Counted from the stretch's first letter, positions 27,773-37,685 are shown. The stretch: DNA of 64,000 bases from Colwellia sp. (GCA_013215385.1 JABSOY010000007.1:186001-250000), one strand, 5' to 3'. Made by a program: numbers and translations. The notes: generated from the letters alone by a model not told the origin.

Positions 27773-27866
27773 AATCAAGCCCATGGTCAAAAGAGTGGCT
27801 TGGTTATTTATTTAAAGACCTAGCTACACATTCTTAACCTTAGCGTTACTTATTAGTAAGATACTT

Positions 27867-29117
27867 ATGCAAATACCTCAAAAACAGTCAGCACGTGGGC
27901 CGCTATTTAAAAAGTTAGCCATTATTAGCGCCGTTATTATTTTCCTGATTATTGCCTGGAATCGTATCAATGTTATCAGCCATGAAACACAAGTGCCTTG
28001 TAATGAAGTGATCATAGCTCAGGTAGAAAAAGGTGACTTGGTGCGTGAAGTACGCTCATCAGGTACTTTAGTGCCAATAGCAGCAATCTTTTTATCTGCC
28101 ACATCAAATGGGCAGGTTAAAGAGATACGACTTGAAGCCAGTGATACCGTTGAAGTTGGCAGTATTATCATGGTGCTTAAAAACCCTGAACTTACCCAAG
28201 CCGTCGATGAAGCTAAGCTGGAAGTAGAAGTATTGCAATCAGCTCATCATTCATTACAACAACGCTGGCAGCAAGCCGTATTAAAACAGCGTATTGTCGT
28301 GGCAGACTTTAGCGCTCGTTATGAAATGACTAAGCTCCGCCGAGCCGCTAACCAGCGATTATTAAATACGGGGGCGGTATCAAACATTGATTACAATGAG
28401 TCAATATTACTGGAGCAACAGCTTGGATTTCAGCACAAATTAGAAATTGAGTTATTAAACAGCCTACCCAAAATGAAGCAAGCAGAATTAGTGGCAGCAC
28501 AAGCCAAAATAAATCAGGCGACGCGGCTATTATTACTACAAGAAAAACTTGCCGACGACCTCTATGTAAAAGCGACCACCAAGGGCATATTGCAAGAAGT
28601 CACTTTACAGGTTGGAGAACCCTTTAAAGTAGGTACCGTACTGGCTCGTATTGCCGAACAAGATAATTTAAAAGCGGTATTACGGGTACAAGAAAGCCAA
28701 GTTAAAGACGTTAAGAAAGGTCAAACCGTTGTAATATCTGCAGGTGGTAAAATAGCCTCAGGAATTGTAAAACGTATCAACCCAGCAGTAAAAAAAGGTG
28801 TTGTTATTGTTGATGTTTATTTTACTGGAGATGTTTTAATCGGGGCACGTCCAGATTTGCGTATCGATGGCGTAATTGCTTTAGAACAATTAAAGAATGT
28901 ATTAAAGCTAAAGCGCCCTGTGTATAGTCAGGAATACTCATCCGGTAGTCTATTTGTACTCAATGAAACTCAAACGTCAGCACAACGAACACAGATTGAA
29001 TTTGGCCGTACTTCCGTTGACGTTATCGAAATATTGTCACCATTAAAGGAAGGCGATTTTGTTATCGTATCATCAACCAATAAGTACGATAAGCTAAATA
29101 AATTGACCTTACGTTAA
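27867..29117 (+). CDS. Periplasmic adaptor (membrane fusion) protein, MacA/HlyD-like
   Basis: This is a 416-residue inner-membrane-anchored adaptor. An N-terminal TM is at about 14-33. A first lipoyl half (VEKGDLVREVRSSGTLVP) follows, then a coiled-coil hairpin (about 105-215), the second lipoyl half (VKATTKGILQEVTLQVGEPF) and a beta-barrel (about 225-330). Such adaptors link an ABC permease to an outer-membrane channel. No TolC-like gene is in the window. The next two genes encode the matching permease and ATPase, giving a complete MacAB-type export unit. Confidence 0.88.
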   Translation: MQIPQKQSARGPLFKKLAIISAVIIFLIIAWNRINVISHETQVPCNEVIIAQVEKGDLVREVRSSGTLVPIAAIFLSATSNGQVKEIRLEASDTVEVGSIIMVLKNPELTQAVDEAKLEVEVLQSAHHSLQQRWQQAVLKQRIVVADFSARYEMTKLRRAANQRLLNTGAVSNIDYNESILLEQQLGFQHKLEIELLNSLPKMKQAELVAAQAKINQATRLLLLQEKLADDLYVKATTKGILQEVTLQVGEPFKVGTVLARIAEQDNLKAVLRVQESQVKDVKKGQTVVISAGGKIASGIVKRINPAVKKGVVIVDVYFTGDVLIGARPDLRIDGVIALEQLKNVLKLKRPVYSQEYSSGSLFVLNETQTSAQRTQIEFGRTSVDVIEILSPLKEGDFVIVSSTNKYDKLNKLTLR

Positions 29118-29198
29118 AGATAAGCGTTAAGTCGAAGTGCTTAACAAAATAGAGTCATGGGAAAAAATCAGATGAATAATTATAAGGACAAGACATAA

Positions 29199-31610
29199 AT
29201 GCAAGACCTCATTGAAGACATACAATTTGCTTGTCGAAATTTTTTAAAAACACCCGCTATCTGTGCACTTATTGTCATCACTTTAGCATTAGGCATAGGA
29301 GCGAATGCCGCTATATATAGCATGGTGCACAACGTATTATTAGCTCCTTTGCCATTTACTGATGGTGAACGACTCATTAAACTGAAAACCAATAATCCTA
29401 AAATAAACCGTTTTGATGTGCCCGTATCGGTACCAACCGCTCTAGATTATATTACTAAAAATGAAAGCCTAGATCATTTAGTTGAATATCATCAAATGGC
29501 ATTTACCTTGCTCGGATATGGCGATGCCGCCAATGTAGAGGGTGGCGTGGTAAGCTGGAACTTTTTTGAAATGTTAGGTATACGCCCGATCTTAGGCCGG
29601 ACATTTTTACCCGGTGAGGATGAGCCCGGAGCCAAACCTTTAATGGTTTTATCTCATCATTACTGGCGTGAAAAATTTGGTAGCGATCCCAATGTGGTGG
29701 GAACTGTTCTGCAAATGAATGACGCTGCCATTCAAGTGATTGGTGTATTACCACCTTTGCCGGCGTATCCCTTTGAAAATGACATCTGGATGGGTTCATC
29801 TTCGTGTGGTGGTCGTGGCAGCGATATGTTTATCGGTCAACGTTCGATGCCCATTTCCACTCTGTATGGCAAATTAAAGTCAGGCGTTAGTTTGCAAAGT
29901 GCGAGTATTGACTTTAATACAATATCCAACCAGTTAGCATTATCATACCCTGACGACTACCCACAAAGTCAGGGGTTAAGCAATACCTTAACACCGATGC
30001 GCGTCGATATGACAGGCGATGCCGGTCCAACCTTTTATTTACTGATGGGCATCACCGCACTGGTATTACTTATTGCCTGTGCCAATGTTGCTAATTTAAA
30101 TTTAGCGCGTACCGCCAGTCGTAAACAAGAATTCGCGATAAGAGAAGCTTTAGGCGCAAATCCCAGACGTATTGCTCGACAGGTATTAACAGAGAGTATT
30201 ATTTTATCCTTAATAGGCGGGTTATTGGGTCTTGGATTGGCATTTTTGAGTGTTGACTTACTCTCTGATTTTGCTGCTCTTTACACTCCCCTTGCCAGCG
30301 AAGTTAAAATTAACGCCAGTGTACTCACTTTTTGTTTATTGGTTTCCTTGCTTACAGGTATTCTCAGCGGCGCAACTGCCGCTTTTCAAAAGCGTAATAT
30401 TAACGAAGCATTAAAGGAAGGTAGCGGTAATATTACCACCAGTGGCACCAGTATTAAGCTACGCCAAACCTTGTTGGTTACTCAATTTAGCTTAGCATTT
30501 ATTATTTTAACCAGTGCTGCTTTGGTCAGTTTAAGTTTGTATCGTTTAAGCCATCAAACGACAGGTTTTGAAACCGCTAATATTGTCGCGGTGAATTTAT
30601 CGACGAGCCCGAACAACCGTGTTACTGCTGTGCTTGAAACCGTACGTAAACTAGAAGCAATGCCTGAAATAACCCAGGTAGCTTTTGCTTCAGAAATTCC
30701 TTTAGTGATTGGACGAGATAAACGACGATTTTTCCAAATTGAGGGACATGCCCCCATCGACCGTGATGAACGACCAGACGCCTTGCAAAATGATGTATCA
30801 GCTAATTTTCATCAAATGCTGAGTATTCCTTTATTACAAGGTCGTTACTTTACCAAGTCAGATGATGAAGACAGCCCGCGCGTTATTTTAATCAATAAAT
30901 CTTTCGCAGATAAATATTTTATCAATGAAAATCCGCTCGGTAAACGCCTCTCTTTTGATGAAGGAAAAACATGGCGAACTATACGTGGTGTTGTTGGAGA
31001 TGTTCGTGAAGTAGGCGTTAACATAGCACCGGTACCGACACTTTATGCTCATTGGATTATAGGCTGGCATTATGATCTGCAATTACTGATCAACACTAAC
31101 ATACCAATAGCAACGATCACCCCATTAGTGGCTGATATTGTTCATCAAGTCGACCCTTTACAACCAATAGAAAGTATCACCAGTTTTGAATTCATCAAAG
31201 ACAAGTCAATGGCTTCTTCTACATTGGTCGGTTTATTGGTCGCTATGTTTGCCTTATTAGCCTTTTTAATTACCCTCAGCGGGGTTATGGGCGTAGTGGC
31301 TTATAACGTTAGCCAACGTAGAAAAGAAATTGGCATACGAGTGGCGTTAGGCGCTAATCCCAAACGAATTCGTGCTTTATTTGCGATTCAGGGTTTATCT
31401 TTATGTGCAGGAGGAGTAGCACTGGGAGCTTTTATCATGGCATTTATTTCGCCATTACTTGGCAGCGTACTTTATCAAACCGATCCGCTAAATTTAACCA
31501 TGTACTTAATTACAGCAGGTGTCGTGATGTTTGTTGCGGCAGTCGCAATATTGCTGCCAATAAGACAAGCAACGGCCATTGAGCCAAACCAAGCTTTACG
31601 CGAGCAATAA
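29199..31610 (+). CDS. ABC transporter permease, MacB/FtsX type with duplicated permease domains
   Basis: This is an 803-residue membrane protein. It has TM1 (about 21-45), a large MacB-like periplasmic core, three TM segments around 280-400 with FtsX motifs (ANLNLARTASRKQEFAIREA), then a second TM (about 425-450), a second periplasmic core and a final three-TM FtsX block (SQRRKEIGIRVALGANPKRI). The duplicated layout and opening (DIQFACRNFLKTPAICALIV) resemble the ADOP family, often found without a linked ATPase. Here an adaptor and an ATPase flank it. The substrate is unknown; drugs, peptides or lipids are possible. Confidence 0.9.
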   Translation: MQDLIEDIQFACRNFLKTPAICALIVITLALGIGANAAIYSMVHNVLLAPLPFTDGERLIKLKTNNPKINRFDVPVSVPTALDYITKNESLDHLVEYHQMAFTLLGYGDAANVEGGVVSWNFFEMLGIRPILGRTFLPGEDEPGAKPLMVLSHHYWREKFGSDPNVVGTVLQMNDAAIQVIGVLPPLPAYPFENDIWMGSSSCGGRGSDMFIGQRSMPISTLYGKLKSGVSLQSASIDFNTISNQLALSYPDDYPQSQGLSNTLTPMRVDMTGDAGPTFYLLMGITALVLLIACANVANLNLARTASRKQEFAIREALGANPRRIARQVLTESIILSLIGGLLGLGLAFLSVDLLSDFAALYTPLASEVKINASVLTFCLLVSLLTGILSGATAAFQKRNINEALKEGSGNITTSGTSIKLRQTLLVTQFSLAFIILTSAALVSLSLYRLSHQTTGFETANIVAVNLSTSPNNRVTAVLETVRKLEAMPEITQVAFASEIPLVIGRDKRRFFQIEGHAPIDRDERPDALQNDVSANFHQMLSIPLLQGRYFTKSDDEDSPRVILINKSFADKYFINENPLGKRLSFDEGKTWRTIRGVVGDVREVGVNIAPVPTLYAHWIIGWHYDLQLLINTNIPIATITPLVADIVHQVDPLQPIESITSFEFIKDKSMASSTLVGLLVAMFALLAFLITLSGVMGVVAYNVSQRRKEIGIRVALGANPKRIRALFAIQGLSLCAGGVALGAFIMAFISPLLGSVLYQTDPLNLTMYLITAGVVMFVAAVAILLPIRQATAIEPNQALREQ

Positions 31611-31670
31611 CAATAAAGTCTAAAAACAAACGTTATTCTCTTGATAAAAGATGCAAAAAGGAAACAGAAA

Positions 31671-32345
31671 ATGAACGACAAACCACTTATACAATTAGAG
31701 TCATTAACCAAAAACTTCACCACAGAAGCGGGTGTTATCAGTGCTATTAAGAATGTTAACTTGACGATTAACGCCGGTGACTATTTAAGTATTGCCGGCC
31801 CTTCAGGTTGCGGAAAATCAACCTTGATGTCTATTTTAGGCTTACTTGATACCGCAAGCGAAGGTCAATATTTATTAAATGCCCATAAAGTACACGAATT
31901 AGACGTTTATCAACGCGCCGAAATACGCAACAAAGAAATAGGCTTCGTTTTTCAAGCGTTTAATTTGATAGGCGATTTAACGGTCTTAGAAAATGTCGCC
32001 CTGCCACTGACTTATCGAAAAATGAAAAAGCAAGACAGAATAGAAATAGCGATGAACTGTCTCGCTAAGGTGAATATGGCCGACCGAGCTAAGTTTTACC
32101 CTGCACAACTTTCTGGTGGCCAACAGCAACGTGTAGCTGTTGCCCGAAGCTTAGTAGTCGACCCTTCAATTTTGTTAGCAGATGAACCTACTGGTAACCT
32201 AGACTCTAAAAATGCCAATGCCATTATGGACTTATTTGATGAACTTAATCAGGAAGGTAGAACCATTTGTATGGTTACCCACGATTCGAGATTCGCTAAA
32301 CGTAGTAGTAGTATCGTCCATTTAGACGATGGCATTCTTTGCTAG
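31671..32345 (+). CDS. ABC transporter ATP-binding protein, LolD/MacB type
   Basis: This is a 225-residue nucleotide-binding subunit. Walker A is GPSGCGKST, the Q-loop is in [19 protein letters not shown], the signature is [15 protein letters not shown], Walker B is [13 protein letters not shown] and the H-loop is MVTHD. The start at 31671 ([12 protein letters not shown]) has AAAGGA at 31657-31662; an upstream in-frame ATG has no such site. It is the last gene of the export operon, 60 bp after the permease, and energises that permease at the inner membrane. Confidence 0.93.
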   Translation: MNDKPLIQLESLTKNFTTEAGVISAIKNVNLTINAGDYLSIAGPSGCGKSTLMSILGLLDTASEGQYLLNAHKVHELDVYQRAEIRNKEIGFVFQAFNLIGDLTVLENVALPLTYRKMKKQDRIEIAMNCLAKVNMADRAKFYPAQLSGGQQQRVAVARSLVVDPSILLADEPTGNLDSKNANAIMDLFDELNQEGRTICMVTHDSRFAKRSSSIVHLDDGILC

Positions 32346-32374
32346 GTCATTTACGCTGAAGTTAACGTTAAGGC

Positions 32375-32407
32375 AATACTGGTTGAAGCCTTATTTCAAC
32401 CAGTATT
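32375..32407 (+). terminator. Hairpin at the end of the export operon
   Basis: A perfect 13-bp stem AATACTGGTTGAA / TTCAACCAGTATT with a 7-nt loop lies 30 bp past the ATPase stop. There is no T tract after it, so it may be a Rho-related or mRNA-stabilising 3' hairpin. Confidence 0.5.
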
Positions 32408-32931
32408 AAAAACAGATTATAAAAACTAACCATCCAGATTAAATAATGGTATCAACTCTTAGCGAATCGCAAAAATAATAACTTCCTTATTTCATTCTTT
32501 ACGACATTTAAAGGATGCCATACCCGCTCACTGCGAAAATGCACATCGAAAATTTATTCTATCGCTAAAGCTGACAAGTGTAACCAGGGTATAAATATTG
32601 AAGTTTTTCATCTGATATTTAACTCATATAATACATACAAAAGTTCATTGTTTTATTAATACAAACGAACCACAGAGTTCAATTACTTTCTTTACATCCG
32701 AGCTTATTTCTACATGATATAAGGGCAATTTCCAGTTATTGCTATTATGGTATGAATAAAGTGAGGAGATATTGTGGAGAAATTTAATTTTTAGCTCGAT
32801 AGTAAAAAAGGATTACATTATCTTAATAGTGGACAAAACTTGTAGGTATTAACAAATATAAAAGTAATAAATTATCGCACAGAAGGCGCAAGCAAAATAC
32901 ACTACCTCTTCAGAATAAGTAAGGTAAAGAA
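32408..32931. other. Intergenic region without recognisable gene
   Basis: About 520 bp of AT-rich sequence has stops in all frames. It must contain the promoter of the kinase gene at 32932. I see no repeat or RNA gene in it. Confidence 0.6.
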
Positions 32932-34950
32932 ATGGTTTTTAAGACTATCTGGATAATAACATTACTCGCCATATTGCTATGCGATCTGGCGAGTGCACAA
33001 ACATTCCCTGAATTTAAAAAGCAGATTCAGTCAGAAGAAAATAATATTAAAAGAATCCGTTTACTGAAAAAAGCGACCAGCAGTTTAGGTCAATATAGTC
33101 TTTCTCAACAGGCCGAATATTGGTTCTTGCTAGGAAAAGGTTTAAATAAACAGCATCAGATGGTTGCTGCTTATAACGCATTTACCAAAGCGATTAATAT
33201 CTATATAAAGCAGGATTTGCCACCATCGAGTTTAATTGTAAACCTGTTAATAGAGCGTGCCCGAGTAGTCGCTAATATTGATCATTACAATACATCTAGC
33301 TGTAAAGATCGTGAACAAGCTTTATACTTGGCTCGAGAGTTATCTCAATTAAGTCTGATAGCAAAATCCATCGCCTATTATGCAAAATGTTTACAGAGTG
33401 AGGAGCATGGTATATCCAAAAGTCTTCAATTGTTTGAAGAAGCTTTTAACATTGCTAAAACTGAGCAACTCAATTTTGCAATAAAGCAAATTATTTTCAA
33501 CCAAGCAGCAAGCCTTTATTTTCGAGCTTTAATCTACGATAAAGCATACGAATACAATAAGCTTGCTTATGATTCGTTTATAGCGACAAAGGATGTAAAT
33601 GGTGTTTATCATTCAATATTAAATGCCGTTCATTACAGTATTGCCTTGGTTGATATAGCGTTAGCTTGGCAGCACTTAAATGAATTAGAGCGCTTTGCTA
33701 AACAAAACCCAGAGTTTAATGATGCCAAGTTGAAGTTTTATTATTTATCAGCGAAAGCAGCTCAACTTGAGAAAAACTGGCCACTAAGTATTTCTTTCTT
33801 AAAGGCAGCAATGAAAGAGTCCCAAAATAGCCAAAACATTTCCTATACTCAGGCTACTTATGAGTTATTAAGTATTTCTTACTTTAGAGTGGGTGAGATT
33901 AAAAATAGTTATCAAATACTATCTGCGTTAGAGAAAATATACCCTAATAAAAAACCAATCAAAAAGGAGGTTTTGCTTATTAAAGCGCTGATGACAAATA
34001 AGCCGGTGGAAATAGTAAAATCAGCCTTGAAATTAATTGATAAAGAGAAACAATCAAAAAATAATTTTGTTAAACAGTCTACTACGCAATCAGCGCAGCT
34101 TTTTGATGATAAGTTAAAACAATTAGACAACATAATATTAGAGCAACAACTCACTATAATAATGATTTCAACCTTTTTTATTGTCGCTAGTTTAGTAGGC
34201 TTTTCCTATTTGCAAATACAAAGAAAAAAATTAGCCCTTAAAAAAAATCAATTAACGGATGAGCTACTCAATAAAAAAAATCAGTTACTTGCCGACGTAT
34301 CACACGAACTTTCCACCCCGCTAACCGTTTTAAAACTACAAGTAGAATCCTTAAAGGATGGTTTAGAAAACGATGTGCAAGTAACTTATGATGCACTCGA
34401 TAATAAATTAGACGAAGTTCAACACCTCATCGATGACATTCATCAATTAGCACAATCTGATGTCGGCGCTTTACAACTCAATATTGAAAGTTTTGAACTT
34501 AATGAAACACTAAACACATGGCAAAGCGAATTAAGTAATTTTGTCAACAGAAGTAAGCTCTCCTTTGAGATCGAAAGAAATCTACCTGAAAAGTTATTGG
34601 TGAATTTTGATCGAGATAGAATTAAACAAGTTTTTACCAATTTATTAAGTAATAGTGTTAAATATACGAGCAAACCAGGCAAAATTAAATTAACGGCTAA
34701 TTTAAAAGGCCAAACACTTTTACTCTCTATGGAAGATAGTAAACCTGGGGTGTCAGAAGATGATTTAAGCGAAATTTTTGAACGCCTTTATCGTATTGAA
34801 AGCTCACGAAGCAGAGAAACTGGTGGTTCAGGATTAGGTTTGGCTATTTGTAAAAGTTTAATTGAGGCACATAATGGCAGAATTTATGCGCAACATTCCT
34901 CACTTGGCGGCATAAAAATAATAATCGAATTACCACTTTTCTCACAATAG
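32932..34950 (+). CDS. Sensor histidine kinase with periplasmic TPR-like sensor
   Basis: This is a 672-residue inner-membrane kinase. A signal/anchor at residues 1-22 is followed by a long helical, TPR-like periplasmic region (about 25-400; many Ala/Tyr/Leu helix pairs) and a TM at about 407-428. A short coiled coil leads to HisKA with phospho-acceptor His458 (VSHELSTPLTVL) and a HATPase domain with N-box NLLSNSVKYTS, SGLGLAIC and a G-box. There is no HAMP domain. No response regulator gene is next to it. The nearest is the OmpR-type gene at 37014-37685, 2 kb away on the other strand; pairing is a guess. Confidence 0.9.
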   Translation: MVFKTIWIITLLAILLCDLASAQTFPEFKKQIQSEENNIKRIRLLKKATSSLGQYSLSQQAEYWFLLGKGLNKQHQMVAAYNAFTKAINIYIKQDLPPSSLIVNLLIERARVVANIDHYNTSSCKDREQALYLARELSQLSLIAKSIAYYAKCLQSEEHGISKSLQLFEEAFNIAKTEQLNFAIKQIIFNQAASLYFRALIYDKAYEYNKLAYDSFIATKDVNGVYHSILNAVHYSIALVDIALAWQHLNELERFAKQNPEFNDAKLKFYYLSAKAAQLEKNWPLSISFLKAAMKESQNSQNISYTQATYELLSISYFRVGEIKNSYQILSALEKIYPNKKPIKKEVLLIKALMTNKPVEIVKSALKLIDKEKQSKNNFVKQSTTQSAQLFDDKLKQLDNIILEQQLTIIMISTFFIVASLVGFSYLQIQRKKLALKKNQLTDELLNKKNQLLADVSHELSTPLTVLKLQVESLKDGLENDVQVTYDALDNKLDEVQHLIDDIHQLAQSDVGALQLNIESFELNETLNTWQSELSNFVNRSKLSFEIERNLPEKLLVNFDRDRIKQVFTNLLSNSVKYTSKPGKIKLTANLKGQTLLLSMEDSKPGVSEDDLSEIFERLYRIESSRSRETGGSGLGLAICKSLIEAHNGRIYAQHSSLGGIKIIIELPLFSQ

Positions 34951-35093
34951 ACTAGAGTATCCCAGCTGTTATTGACGATGATCAACTCATTTTTTTAAAG
35001 GTTGATGACGTATTAAGCATTCCAAAAGTACAACAACACTTGCTGCTGAACTAGGGTGATAAATTGTAAAAACCTTAATAGAAAACCATCAAA

Positions 35094-35118
35094 GCCGTAT
35101 TCATGTTGAAAATACGGC
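35094..35118. terminator. Hairpin between convergent kinase and deaminase genes
   Basis: GCCGTATT / AATACGGC forms a perfect 8-bp stem with a 9-nt loop. It lies between the two stops and has no strong T tract on either strand. Confidence 0.45.
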
Positions 35119-35161
35119 CTAGCTGGATTGAAGGTCATTATAAAGCTAGCTATTGAATGAT

Positions 35162-35734
35162 TTACTTCTTTAGAGCACTTATTCCTTGCCAATCTTCCAA
35201 GTCTTGCTCAGGTTTTTCTTTTCTAAATTGCCCGTAAAGCTTAACCCCTTGTTTGTCTTCTAAAATGTTAACATCAATGCCTTTTTCTCGTAGCAGGGCT
35301 TCATTTCCAGCAGCGTTAGTAATATCACCGACTACAACACGACTAAAGCCTCGCATGTAAATTAGTGTTGCACAAACATCACAAGGGCTAAGTGTGGTAA
35401 ATATGGTGGTTTGGCTGAAATCTATTCGGCCAGCGTCTCGCATAGCAGAGGTTTCACCATGATTATAAGGATGATCTTCTTGAACTAGGGTATTGTGGCC
35501 TTTGCCGACGATTTTTCTGCTGACATTATCAATGATAACAGCGCCAATAGGACAACCACCTTCATCATAGCTTTTTTGCGCAAGCAATACCGCGATACGC
35601 ATAAACTCAGCATCTGTTAACCCTCTTGTAAAATCACTGTCCATTAGAACAGCAAGACTTAAAGTTGGCATATGAGCAATCACTTTTAAGGCTGCTTCGC
35701 TTTTATCGGTATTTGTGTCAAATAGTACTTTCAT
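35162..35734 (-). CDS. Cytosine deaminase, yeast Fcy1-like (CDA fold)
   Basis: This zinc deaminase likely converts cytosine to uracil in pyrimidine salvage. The 190-residue protein has the CDA fold with zinc ligands His92, Cys118 and Cys121 and catalytic Glu94. HGE (not the HAE of most CDA enzymes), GHNTLVQ, TLSPCDVC and the C-terminal FRKEKPEQDLEDW recall yeast cytosine deaminase rather than E. coli CodA or TadA. It carries about 30 extra N-terminal residues. The first ATG is chosen because AAAGGC precedes it. Guanine deaminase or another nucleobase deaminase is the main alternative. Confidence 0.8.
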   Translation of the reverse strand: MKVLFDTNTDKSEAALKVIAHMPTLSLAVLMDSDFTRGLTDAEFMRIAVLLAQKSYDEGGCPIGAVIIDNVSRKIVGKGHNTLVQEDHPYNHGETSAMRDAGRIDFSQTTIFTTLSPCDVCATLIYMRGFSRVVVGDITNAAGNEALLREKGIDVNILEDKQGVKLYGQFRKEKPEQDLEDWQGISALKK

Positions 35735-36152
35735 GAATAGCCTTTATTTACTTAAAGTTTGTAATTGTTTGATAAGAGCTCTTGGAATAATACTAAATTC
35801 ATTCTAATTTATCATCCCTAAGGTAAAGTGCTGGTTAGTTCGTAACTCGGTATTATTCGTTTGAGCTATACCGTGCCACCAGCAAACATCTTGTACATTA
35901 TGTTCGATGGTAAGCACCTGCATGGCAATTCATCCGCATGAAAAAGCACAATACACCCCTAGAACAAAACGAAAACTATTTTTTATACTTCACCTATAAC
36001 AAATCAATTTAACGGCAATATCCTCAAAAAAGATATTAAACGATAAATTAGCATGATTTATAGAGAAATATTATTGATTATCAGCTGTTCCTCCATATTT
36101 TCTGCACAATTTATCGATAAGATTGATTGAAATTAAAGATGATCAGCAGCTT
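35735..36152. other. Divergent intergenic region
   Basis: About 420 bp lies between the divergent deaminase and hydrolase genes, so it holds both promoters. A 42-codon open stretch on the minus strand (starting at 35923, MQVLTIEHNVQ) lacks support as a gene. No other feature was recognised. Confidence 0.5.
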
Positions 36153-37007
36153 ATGAATAAAGAATTTACAGCAAGTAATACCGTTAAAAAGACATTAACA
36201 AGTTTAGTAACTAAAACGATGAGAATAATAGCGCCCGAGCTCAGCAAAAAAATAGCCCATAAAATACTATTAACACCTAAACGAACTAAAAATGTATGGC
36301 CAAGTCATGTAAAGCAATTTAAAACAAGAACTCGTTACGGAAGCGTAAGAACTTATAAATATGGTCAAGGAAAGTGCATATGGCTGGTACATGGCTGGTC
36401 CAGTTGCGCGTTTGACTTTTGGCCTTTAATGCAGCAACTGGCAGAAAGTGGATATTCGACTATAACTTTTGATTTTCCTGCTCATGGGTTAAGCAAAGGA
36501 AAACAAAGCTCTTTACCACAAATGATTAGAGTTTTTGAAGATGTATCGTCTGCTTTATTTGAGCCCAATATGGTAATAGCGCATTCGATGGGTGCTTCTA
36601 TCGTTGCTAATAGTGGTTGGTTTAAACAATACAGAGCCGATTTGTTATTAATTTCACCGGTATTAGATAGTTATGCACTCATGCAAAAACTCGTTAGTCA
36701 TTCAGGTTTCGACCAAGTACTTTTTGATCAGGTTATTCATGATATCTTTAAAAAAGATAAGCTACTTATTCCAAACCTAAACTCAGTTCCTAAACTTAAA
36801 GAGTTTACTGGCAAATTAAAAATCATTCACGATAAACATGATTCATATGCACCTTTGTCAATGAGTGAACAACTTAGCGAGCAATCAGAAGCTAAGCTCA
36901 TTACAACTAATAGACTTGGTCATAAAAAAATATTACGCAGTAAAAACATAGTGAAAGTGGTTGACTCATACACAAATATGCAGGCATGTAGCGAATTAAC
37001 AGCTTAA
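36153..37007 (+). CDS. Alpha/beta hydrolase
   Basis: This is a 284-residue hydrolase of unknown substrate. The oxyanion region is VHGWSSCAFDFWPL and the following strand gives FDFPAHGLSKG. The nucleophile elbow is AHSMGAS, with Ala replacing the first Gly of the common GxSxG. The probable acid is Asp in HDKHDSYAP and the probable base His in LGHKKIL. The ATG at 36153 gives MNKEFTASNTV; a TTG 10 codons earlier is possible but weaker. A positively charged N-terminal stretch of ~50 residues may contact membranes. It converges on the response regulator with 6 bp between stops. Confidence 0.85.
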   Translation: MNKEFTASNTVKKTLTSLVTKTMRIIAPELSKKIAHKILLTPKRTKNVWPSHVKQFKTRTRYGSVRTYKYGQGKCIWLVHGWSSCAFDFWPLMQQLAESGYSTITFDFPAHGLSKGKQSSLPQMIRVFEDVSSALFEPNMVIAHSMGASIVANSGWFKQYRADLLLISPVLDSYALMQKLVSHSGFDQVLFDQVIHDIFKKDKLLIPNLNSVPKLKEFTGKLKIIHDKHDSYAPLSMSEQLSEQSEAKLITTNRLGHKKILRSKNIVKVVDSYTNMQACSELTA

Positions 37008-37013
37008 AGATAG

Positions 37014-37685
37014 TTAGTCGAGCGGAATAAAACGAAAACCTGCGCCATAAGTAGTTTCTATCACATTTTTATCAATGTTTAATAAACGAATTTTCTTGCG
37101 GATATTTTTAATATGGCTGTCTATAGCCCGATCCGAAATATCAGGTTGGTTGTTATAAGCAAGCTCTATTATTTGTTCTCTTGAATAGATACGCCCGGGT
37201 TTTTGACTCAGCAAACTAAGCAAAGAAAACTCTAAATGGGTTAATTTCACTTCTTGGCTATTATATTTCAATAAGTAGCCATTTTTATCTAATTGCAAGC
37301 CAGTAACAATCACATTATTTTCCACTCCTGAACGCTTTAAAATTGCTTGAATTCTTAACATCAACTCTTTGGCACTAAATGGTTTACATACATAGTCATC
37401 AACACCTGCTTGCAAACCAATAATTCGATCATGCTCTGTTTTTCTAGCCGTGAGCATAATGATAGGAATATCCGAGAATTCTCTAATTTCCTTACAGCAA
37501 GTTACACCATCTTTAACTGGCAACATAACATCTAGAACAATGATATCAGGTAAGTCTTTTTTTACCGTCTCGATAACCATTTCGCCAGAATTTAACACGA
37601 TGGATTGAAATCCCTCTCGGGCGATATATTTAGCAACGTGTGCAGCAATCTCCCGCTCATCTTCCACAATTAAAACTTTAATCAT
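37014..37685 (-). CDS. OmpR-family response regulator (no adjacent kinase)
   Basis: This is a 223-residue two-component regulator. The receiver domain has acidic pocket Glu8-Asp9, phospho-acceptor Asp52 (IIVLDVMLPVKDG), then LTARK and the Lys in VCKPFSAKEL. The C-terminal winged helix includes LTHLEFSLLSLLSQKPGRIY and DSHIKNIRKKI, and ends TYGAGFRFIPLD. No histidine kinase is adjacent. The TPR kinase ending at 34950 also lacks a partner, so the two could form a split pair. The targets are unknown. Confidence 0.92.
   Translation of the reverse strand: MIKVLIVEDEREIAAHVAKYIAREGFQSIVLNSGEMVIETVKKDLPDIIVLDVMLPVKDGVTCCKEIREFSDIPIIMLTARKTEHDRIIGLQAGVDDYVCKPFSAKELMLRIQAILKRSGVENNVIVTGLQLDKNGYLLKYNSQEVKLTHLEFSLLSLLSQKPGRIYSREQIIELAYNNQPDISDRAIDSHIKNIRKKIRLLNIDKNVIETTYGAGFRFIPLD

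Noticed and set aside
27776-27802. Terminator between DUF2306 and the adaptor gene (CAAGCC / GGCTTG)
   Set aside because: It has a 6-bp stem, a 15-nt loop and only a weak following tract; too weak to call.
35797-35923. A minus-strand frame starting MQVLTIEHNVQ upstream of the deaminase
   Set aside because: It has about 42 codons and then a TAG, no ribosome binding site and no family. It could be a gene relic, but the support is too thin.
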